Origin: Parachlorella kessleri
Taxonomy: Eukaryota; Chlorophyta; Trebouxiophyceae; Chlorellales; Chlorellaceae
Direction of reading: 5' to 3'
Assembly: GCA_001598975.1 (NCBI GenBank)
Contig: BBXU01000389.1
Location: forward strand, 1 to 11,492
DNA length: 11,492 nucleotides
A program made the position numbers and the translations under genes. This document shows, piece by piece, positions 1 through 5,929 of this stretch. Under the pieces are notes generated by a model. It ran no database searches and was not told where the DNA came from. It saw nothing but the letters and a program-made list of their open reading frames with translations. Numbering within the stretch: position 1 is the first letter of the stretch; every line of letters begins with the position of its first letter.

Positions 1-13
1 CCCCCCCCTTCCA

Positions 14-253
14 GCGCAGCGGCACCCAACCCTTGCTGCTGACGTGGCAGCCAGCCTGGCAGCCCTCCCCGCGCTGGCCCACTTTGTCGACGTGTTCCCC
101 CCTGAGGGCAAGGTGGCACTGGACCCCCAGGCAGCGAGCCTCATGTATTTGCTGCCGAGGCGGTGCCCCAGGTTGGAAGTAAGCGTGCTGCAGAGCAACT
201 CCTTTGGCTGGCGGCTGGCGGACCTAGAGCAGCGAGAACGGCAGGGAGGGTGA
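14..253 (+). CDS. 3'-terminal exon of an unidentified protein
   Basis: An open frame enters from the left edge and ends with TGA at 251-253. A pyrimidine-rich run ending in AG at 12-13 could be the acceptor, which would start the exon at 14 (GCG CAG CGG). The frame is also open back to base 2, so the true boundary is uncertain. The encoded tail has leucine-spaced segments such as SLAALPALAHF and YLLPRRCPRLEV, like the end of an LRR-type protein, and finishes in a charged segment (LADLEQRERQGG). I do not recognise the family. The 3' end of the gene points towards the F-box/LRR gene, so the two are tail to tail. It could be part of another LRR gene (inference from a short stretch only), or a chance open frame in GC-rich DNA. 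Confidence 0.45.
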   Translation, partial: AQRHPTLAADVAASLAALPALAHFVDVFPPEGKVALDPQAASLMYLLPRRCPRLEVSVLQSNSFGWRLADLEQRERQGG

Positions 254-877
254 GGGCATGGGTAGTGCACTCAGGCAACTGATAGTGTCATTTGGGCTTC
301 ACAACCACTTCCTTCCCAAAGTTGCCGCTGGTACGCCTAGCAGCACCGTGACGCTGGGTGGACAGCCGCTGCAAGGTGTCTGTGCTAAGGTGCAAGGTGT
401 CGTCGCCAGGCATGGGCTTGTTCGTGGTGACTGGGGCCCTTACTGCCTTCAGTGCTGCTTGCAATCATGCGTGTGGCTGGGCAGGCCGGGCAGACTGCGT
501 GCGTGGACACTTCTTGGCCTGCTAGAGGGTGAGTAAGGCTTTGTGTCCCTTGGTGCAATACTTTACGCCTCTGTTTGGGGATGTCAAGAAGGTTTGTTGG
601 GCGGCGTATGCAGCACCACCTGTGGTGCAAGTGTAGCTCTTGCTGCATGCCCTCTATAACTTGGTGGCCTGCGCATGGTTGAGCTTGTGTGACACTAAGA
701 CGGCGACTTGGTTTAAAGTGGCTAGGACCACCGCCATGCCTTTGAGTCAGTCGAAATGGTCCGAAGGCCTGAGTTTGCTTGATGTCTATCACAAAGACCT
801 CTCCTGCTGCTCATTGCCCAAGGAGGAGGTGTGGGACCAAGGAAGTATGGGACCAGAAACACGGAGCTTGCAGAAGC

Positions 878-898
878 TTACAGGTCTCCTAGCTTACA
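878..898 (-). terminator. Candidate TGTAA poly(A) signals for the F-box/LRR gene
   Basis: On the - strand TGTAA occurs at 898-894 and again at 882-878. TGTAA is the usual poly(A) signal of Chlamydomonas-type green algae (established knowledge). These lie about 425-445 bases past the stop codon of the F-box/LRR gene, a plausible 3' UTR length. A third TGTAA at 1326-1322 overlaps the stop codon itself (CTG TAA) and is less likely to be used. The assignment is inference. Confidence 0.3.
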
Positions 899-930
899 AC
901 GGGGTTGCAGGCTCAAAAGCCGAGCTGGTG

Positions 931-1138
931 TACAGTCTCAGGCAAGACACACAGCACAGCTGCACTAAGCCCTGTCAGTCCAATATGCCCATACTTCCTC
1001 CTTGATCCACATCGCCTGCGAGCTTCAATAGATAGGAGAGACCTACTGGCTCAGATCTCAGGCAAGACACGGAGCATAGGCCCCTGTCAGCCCAGTATAC
1101 CCGTACCTCCATTCTGATCGCATTACCTGCCACCCTAA
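931..1138 (+). repeat. Two diverged tandem units, period about 120 bp
   Basis: The segment TCTCAGGCAAGACAC occurs at 936-950 and again at 1056-1070, 120 bases later. Matching sequence continues after each: CCCTGTCAG, then a YCCARTATRCCC-like stretch, a CTCC-rich part and a gatc/cgc-CTGC core (unit 1 to about 1019, unit 2 to about 1135). The right part of each unit belongs to the dispersed repeat family found elsewhere in the window. Confidence 0.7.
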
Positions 1139-1149
1139 TTAAATACGTC

Positions 1150-1207
1150 CTATTCGTACACCTCAACTCCCACACCATGTTCGCAATACCTGCCACCCAT
1201 GCTAATA
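1150..1207 (+). repeat. Dispersed short repeat, copy c
   Basis: The core TGTTCGCAATACCTGCCACC lies at 1178-1197, followed by CATGCTAATA. It is closely similar to the copy at about 10086-10116, which has the same CTGCCACCCATGCTAA. It sits just past the end of the F-box/LRR gene, in a stretch with no gene. Confidence 0.65.
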
Positions 1208-1321
1208 CGCCCCTCTTTCCCTGGCCTCAGTTCCCAGCCAGGTGCGCCAGTCAATGTCAACACCCGTGCCCCCTTCCAAGCGAGCTACCCAGCAGCTCTT
1301 CTAGTCCTCATCACGCAAAGC

Positions 1322-4300
1322 TTACAGGCCCTCCACATTCAGCACAGTCCGCCCGTGCGTCATGGCCAGCCTCCCTGCTAGCTGCCGCCACGCCCGCACC
1401 TGCGCGGCCCTGCCCTCACCGGCAGCCGCCGCGGCGGGCGACGGCTGTTGCGGCGGCTGCTGTCGCTGCCGCTGCGGCCGCCGGTGTGGCTGGACCGCCG
1501 CCGCCTGCTGCTGCGGTGGGGGATGCTGTGGTGCCACCCGCCCAGCAAGCGACCCTGGCTGCAGGGCTACTCCCTGCGGCTGCTGTTGCTGCGGTCGTTG
1601 CTGGGGCTGGCGATGCGCTGGCACTGTTTCTGGTACCCGGCTGGGTGGCAGCACCTCGAGGGCGACAGCATCAAGCCCATGGCGCGCCACCCGGGCGGAC
1701 AGCTTGAGCAAACGGGGGAGGGATAGCAAGGCTTGGGCCCCGGCCTGGTCAAGCACCAGTGGGTTGCCATCCAGGATGAGGTGGCGCAAGCTGCGCAGCA
1801 TGCCCAGCACAGCAGGCACCTGCAGATCAACAGTATGAGATATCGACATTACCGAGGGGGTTTTCTGTTGAAGAACCGATGGCATGAACAGAACAGCAGG
1901 CGCATCACAGGAGGCGCGTTAGAGAAGCAGGGTAGGCTGCTCCTCAAGAGATCCATGCATTTCCGTGCAGAAGCGCACAGGTCGAAGATGTTCCAATTGT
2001 CCGATACCACCGCCTGCCAAACTTGCAAGAAGCCACTGTTCGTGCATGTCTCAAGGTGACAGTCGATAGTTACTAGCGATCGGTCATGCCAGCTGCATAG
2101 GCGAGCCTGTAAACGCCAGAGTGCTTCGCCTGACTACTCCCTGTCACCTGTGTCAGGCAGTTCTTCCGCACGTCGAGCTTCTCCAGCATGCTCAGCATGC
2201 CAAGCTCAGCAGGCAGGTCATGAAGCTTGTTCCCTCCCAGAGCCAAGTGGACCAGGGCGGTGCAGGAGCTGACAGCTGGCGGTACCGCTGGTAGCCGGTT
2301 GCGAGACAGGTCAAGCCAGGTCAGCGTGGGCGGCAGGTGACCGTCAAGGAGGCCTGCATGCAAAGGCCTGTCAAGCCCTCACCATACGCAGGCAAGAACC
2401 ACAGTTTAACTGCACCCCGCAGTTGTCAGTATAGTGTGCCCTCGACTCTTCCCCCTGTTCGCACCGCCTGCCGCCATCAACATGTACAGTTTGCCACTAT
2501 CTCTCTTTTGTTCGCATTGCCTACCACCATCAACAGAATCCACGCAGCTATTCCCTGGGCTTGCAAAACCTCGCTCCTGTGCCGCTCGTTCACTGCCATG
2601 CCATCCCACGGCATTCGTTCCCCTGATAATACCCCTGAATGCAATAGGCGCCCAACCTCACTAGTGTGCTGCAGCTGCGTGAATGAAAGCGGCGCCCATG
2701 CCAGTCAGCCAAACCACACACTTGCCGTTGCCCAAGCAGTTCCCATACAGGTCCAGCTGGCGCATGCATTCCAGGGCGGAAAGAGCCTCTGGCAGGGCCA
2801 TGAAGGCATTGCAGGCCATGTTGAGTTCCTGCACAAGGATGCCCACACAAGCCTTGCCTCGGGGAGAGGCCGACTTAGCCACAACTCAGGTAAGCCCCTG
2901 AGCAGAACGCTGGCCGGCTCTGTCCATCAGTCCACCCCTGCCTCTTCCCTGTTGGACAGCTTGCCATCATCGAAACGCCAGTGGAAAGCTGTGGGGTACA
3001 TGAGTTCACAGGACAGCCCAGTACTACGTAGCACCCCTGCTGCATGCGCTTAGGCGAAAGCACAGCTGCTGACGCAGGTGCCAGTTTTGCTGCTTGGCCA
3101 ACCCTGCATACGGACGCATGCTGCAATTCACACCTACTACACGCTGCCTGTTTGCACTTCACCACACCATATCAACCATGCCCAGGGAGAAGGGCACACC
3201 TGCCTACTAGCCCCCCGTTAGCTCACAACTACCTGTCCCTTCTTCGCAGTATCTGTCAACATCAAGAAACCCAAAACTGTGCATATTCAACACTGACGGT
3301 TCATTGCTATCTATCTTCCAGGCACACTACCCTGCAATACATAACAGTTGCACACCAGCCCACCTCAAGGTTAGTCAGCCTGCTCAGCACCACCGGCAGC
3401 ACAGCCAGCTTGCCGTGACTAACATCCAGCCGGCGCAGCGCGCCCAGCGCGGCCACCTCAGCAGGACAGCAGCCCAGCAGGCTGCGCTTGAGCGACAGCT
3501 CAGCCAGGTTGGTCAGCGCCCCCAGCCAGTCGTGGAGCTCCAGGCTGACGGCCGCTAGGTTGCTGACACCCTCAATTGCCAGGGAGGTGAGGCCTGTGAG
3601 GGCGCTGAGGGAGGCGGGGAGGCCGTGGATGCCACAATCCCTGCACTTTGGTATGAACAGAACACCAGCTGCCGTACTGGAACGAGTGGTCATGGCAACG
3701 GAAGGGTAACAAGCACGGGCAAGGGCGGCTGCATCTGGGACAGAGCAATGCGCGCTCAGCTGTAAGAATCTCGCTGCAAGAAGAATGTACCCATGTCAAG
3801 TACAGATCTCCACGCTTCCCGGAGCAGCGCACCTGAGCAGAAGCTCCTGCAGACTTGTGAGCTGCGAGATGGTGCCGGGCAGGGTCTCCACGTCGCGCTG
3901 GTTCACCAAGCGCAGCGTGCGCAGCGCGGGCAGCGTGCACAGCATGGCAGGGAACCCCTCCAGCCCCCACCCATGCTCCGGGGCATGGCTGTGGACCTCC
4001 AGCACCTCCAGCTGGCTGCAGCAAGAGCGGAGGAATACACTTATATCCAGCCCAGCCCTTACTGCAGATATACCCTACCTCCTCCCTGTTCGCACTACCT
4101 GCCTTACTAGTAACTGCAGCAACAAGCAACCTGAGCCATAGGCAGCCTCACACACTAGATCCAGCGACTTGGGGGCAGGCAGGCGGGCAGGCAGGCAGTG
4201 CTAGGCAGCAGCGGCGCTCTTGCCACAGGAGGATTAAAAGCGAATGCGAGCGAATAACATCCATATACGTTGACCTAGCGCAGCCTGGGCGGCTCCTTAG

Positions 4301-5660
4301 GTGGTGTGTAGGATCCAGCTAACCCCAGTCCCCCAGAAAAGCCTTCCTTGCATCACTAAGCCGCACCAGGCAAGGCATAGTACTCAGCCCCAGAGGTTCC
4401 CAGACCTGGATTGCACCACCTGTTTCCACTGCATTGGTTAAAAAAAAACAGAGTCTCCCTCCACGCGCCTGAGGTGGCGCACTCCCGCGTTGAAGCGGCG
4501 CACATCCAGGGGGTAGCCCAGGTCGTGCAGGCCCAGCGTGCGCAGCATGGAGCAGCACCACAGCGTGCCCAGCAGGGCGCCATCCACCATGTCGTCGCAG
4601 GCCTCCACCCGAAGCCCCGCCAGCTTGGGGGACATCACGCCCACCAGGGCCGCCAGGTCCTGGCTGGTGATCTCTGCAGGTGAGTCACACATGTGGCATG
4701 TGCAGTGGCATGTGGCATGTGCAGTGCCATGAGAGTGAAGTAAGGGACAGTTGAAGTAAGGGACAGTTGAAGTAAGGGTCTCCACCAGGCCACCCAGCTG
4801 GGGGGGACATCACAGGCCGCCAGGAAGAAGCTTGTGAGTAATGTTGCAGCATGTTCGACCAGGGTGGGCGGAGGGAGTGTATGACATCTACTTTTACATA
4901 TGGATACAGTCGACAGGTCAGCTGTTGAGCCCTAGTGGAGCTCAAAGCGAGGCGGGCACTGACGTGCAAGGGGAGCCTCAGTAAATTGGCACAGGCACAG
5001 CACACACCGCAGCCCGTGAGCCATCTCTTACCCATGGCAACGTGCGGGTCGAAGGAGGGGTTGTTATACGTCCTGCTGTGACGGCACTCAAAGCACAGCT
5101 GCTGCACCCCTGGCAGGCGCCGGGCCACCCAGCGGCCGACGGCGGCAACGTCAACCCAGGGCTGGTCCTCGTGCTCGGGGTAGATGGCGGGGAGGGGCAG
5201 GCATTCGGTGGGGAAGTCAAGGAGCACGTCGGAGTAGAGGGTGGGGGTCGCTGCAAGCAGCGAAGAAGGCAGGTGGGGAAGCAGACTTGGAGCAGTACAC
5301 CCTTAGGATACTATACTGGCTCCACGAAGGCAGCACACACTATGTGTTCTAAGGAATAAGGTGCGACCTCAAGAAGGCATGGGGACCCTACCCTCAACAA
5401 CTACCCCGTCCTGAACGTGCATACCACCAGTAAGGGGCACAGAGTGCAGTAGTAGAGAGTGCGGATAGCTGGAAGGGTCCTGCAAGGACATACCCAGCAA
5501 GGTGTAGGTGCTTACCATCGCAAAGCTGGCTCCAGGACTTGCAGACAAGGGGGCAGACCACCCTCCTAGTGTGGAAAGACAGCAAACCGAAAACATCTAA
5601 GAGCACGTTTTCTGGCAGCGCCGCAATGTGGCCACCTTTGCCCTTTAATCCGTCAACCAT
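1322..5660 (-). CDS. F-box / leucine-rich repeat protein, 8 exons, 611 aa
   Basis: Spliced on the - strand from 5660-5516, 5250-5032, 4673-4469, 4015-3833, 3640-3364, 2828-2726, 2353-2148 and 1819-1322 (TAA at 1324-1322). The exon lengths sum to 1836 bases, exactly 612 codons, and every junction keeps phase. Residues 15-48 form an F-box (LPENVLLDVFGLL, then VCKSW). Residues about 139-480 are leucine-rich repeats; repeat starts at 248, 271, 299, 322, 345, 368, 391, 414, 437 and 460 are 23 apart except one at 28. Residues about 514-585 are rich in Gln, Pro and Ala. F-box proteins recruit substrates to SCF (Skp1-Cullin-F-box) ubiquitin ligases, and the LRR part is the likely substrate binder (family knowledge). 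The substrate is unknown. ATG at 5660 is the first Met before the F-box. Introns 3 and 6 appear to be GC-AG; the intron 3 donor is the least certain part of the model. Confidence 0.85.
2354..2725 (-). other. Intron 6 of the F-box/LRR gene, GC-AG type
   Basis: On the - strand the exon ends AACG at 2726 and the intron starts GCAAGT, which is the consensus form of a GC donor. It ends TGCATGCAG at 2354. The phases fit (G|GC = Gly378). The join gives repeats LDLYGN to LDLSRN exactly 23 residues apart, as in the neighbouring repeats. A GT donor two bases on (AA|GTGTGT) with the upstream acceptor TTGACAG also keeps frame but makes a 29-residue repeat. The intron carries two dispersed repeat copies. 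Confidence 0.7.
2410..2540 (+). repeat. Dispersed short repeat, copies d and e
   Basis: Copy d has its core at 2451-2482 (CCCTGTTCGCACCGCCTGCC, then GCCATCAACA) with a related left part from about 2420 (TTGTCAGTATAGTGTGCCC). Copy e has its core at about 2505-2537 (TTTTGTTCGCATTGCCTACC, then ACCATCAACA). They lie 53 bases apart, both within intron 6 of the F-box/LRR gene and antisense to it. Confidence 0.65.
3147..3272 (+). repeat. Two decayed copies of the dispersed repeat
   Basis: At 3147-3178, CCTGTTTGCACTTC followed by ACCACACCATATCAAC resembles the core of the repeat family. At 3234-3272, TTCTTCGCAGTATCTG followed by TCAACATCAA does too. Both lie in intron 5 (2829-3363) of the F-box/LRR gene. 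Their divergence makes these weaker calls than the other copies. Confidence 0.35.
4045..4112 (+). repeat. Dispersed short repeat, copy f
   Basis: The core CTCCCTGTTCGCACTACCTG is at 4082-4101. The left part (CAGATATACCCTACCTCC, from about 4065) resembles the same part of the unit at 1091-1110 (CAGTATACCCGTACCTCC). It lies in intron 3 of the F-box/LRR gene, antisense to it. Confidence 0.6.
4171..4199 (+). repeat. GGCA microsatellite
   Basis: Imperfect tandem GGCA units (GGGCAGGCAGGCGGGCAGGC and on) run from 4171 to about 4199, in intron 3 of the F-box/LRR gene. Confidence 0.75.
4691..4778 (+). repeat. Two adjacent minisatellites in intron 2
   Basis: ATGTGGCATGTGCAGT occurs at 4691-4706 and 4710-4725 (period 19). 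Directly after it, GAAGTAAGGGACAGTT occurs at 4737-4752 and 4753-4768, with a partial third copy at 4769-4778 (period 16). On the coding strand of the F-box/LRR gene these give pyrimidine-rich CAACTGTCCCTTACTT units close to the 3' end of intron 2. Confidence 0.85.
4795..4824 (-). pseudogene. Decayed exon 3 fragment inside intron 2
   Basis: Plus-strand CAGCTGGGGGGGACATCAC followed by GGCCGCCAGG (4795-4824) matches CAGCTTGGGGGACATCAC and GGCCGCCAGG of exon 3 (4621-4656). The middle nine bases or so of the exon are missing in the copy. It lies about 140 bases upstream of exon 3 in transcript order and breaks the reading frame, so it looks like a partial duplicate relic. Confidence 0.5.
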
Positions 5661-5929
5661 GCCAGCACAGGGGCCTGCTCAGTAGACAACTCTTACATAC
5701 GGATCACCTGCGTCCAATATCTGACCCGGATCCAATGCTGGGAGCCAAAGAGGGCGATTTCCAAGGAAAAATTTCTTCCCGCCTTCCACGCTGGACTGGC
5801 GAAGGTAGCTCCCTCAGCTCGGGCTTGGTTCGTAAAGCTCATCAACATTGATCATTGTCTACGTTAAGAAGTTACTGCCAGCCACAACCCCTTCACTGGG
5901 AACGGGGAAGCGGAGATCGTCCCCACAGG
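5661..5929. promoter_or_regulatory. Shared head-to-head promoter region
   Basis: These 269 bases separate the ATG of the F-box/LRR gene (5660, -) from the ATG of the FLOE-like gene (5930, +), so both 5' UTRs and core promoters must fit here. I see no clear TATA box. An AT-rich imperfect palindrome (GGAAAAATTTCTTCC) lies at 5765-5779, overlapping a TTCCCGCC at 5776-5783. The short distance suggests a bidirectional promoter (inference); no binding site is established. Confidence 0.5.

Larger units (their letters stand above)
254..1321. other. Gene-free spacer between convergent genes
   Basis: I find no convincing coding region or RNA gene in this stretch. Short open frames on both strands lack family resemblance and repetitive codon structure. 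The right half (about 931-1205) is made of diverged copies of a short repeat, described separately. The 3' UTRs of the + gene ending at 253 and the - gene ending at 1322 must lie here. Confidence 0.6.
4016..4468 (-). other. Intron 3 of the F-box/LRR gene, probable GC-AG type
   Basis: The acceptor is clear: - strand CTCTTGCTGCAG ends at 4016 and the next exon opens C CAG CTG GAG GTG. It needs a phase 2 donor. None of the GT dinucleotides near the end of the coding frame (about 4485-4450) is phase 2. The phase 2 candidate is AG|GCGCGT at 4469/4468, giving Ser190 and a normal LRR string (VRHLSQLEVLEV). The intron also holds a GGCA microsatellite, an A-run at 4440-4448 and a dispersed repeat copy. 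An extra small exon inside it cannot be excluded. Confidence 0.45.

Noticed and set aside
385..792. 135-codon open frame on the - strand in the left spacer
   Set aside because: No family motif, no splice-consistent partner exon and no compositional sign of coding; most likely a chance frame.
1177..1707. Ala/Pro-rich open frame of 176 codons on the + strand
   Set aside because: It is the complement of the Gln/Pro-rich last exon of the F-box/LRR gene; the real frame is on the - strand and matches LRR spacing.
2337..3053. 238-codon open frame on the + strand
   Set aside because: It runs across exon 6, the end of exon 7 and two introns of the F-box/LRR gene in antisense and resembles no protein family.
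5776..5783. TTCCCGCC as an E2F/DP-like site
   Set aside because: Only loosely like the consensus and a single copy; too weak to call a binding site.
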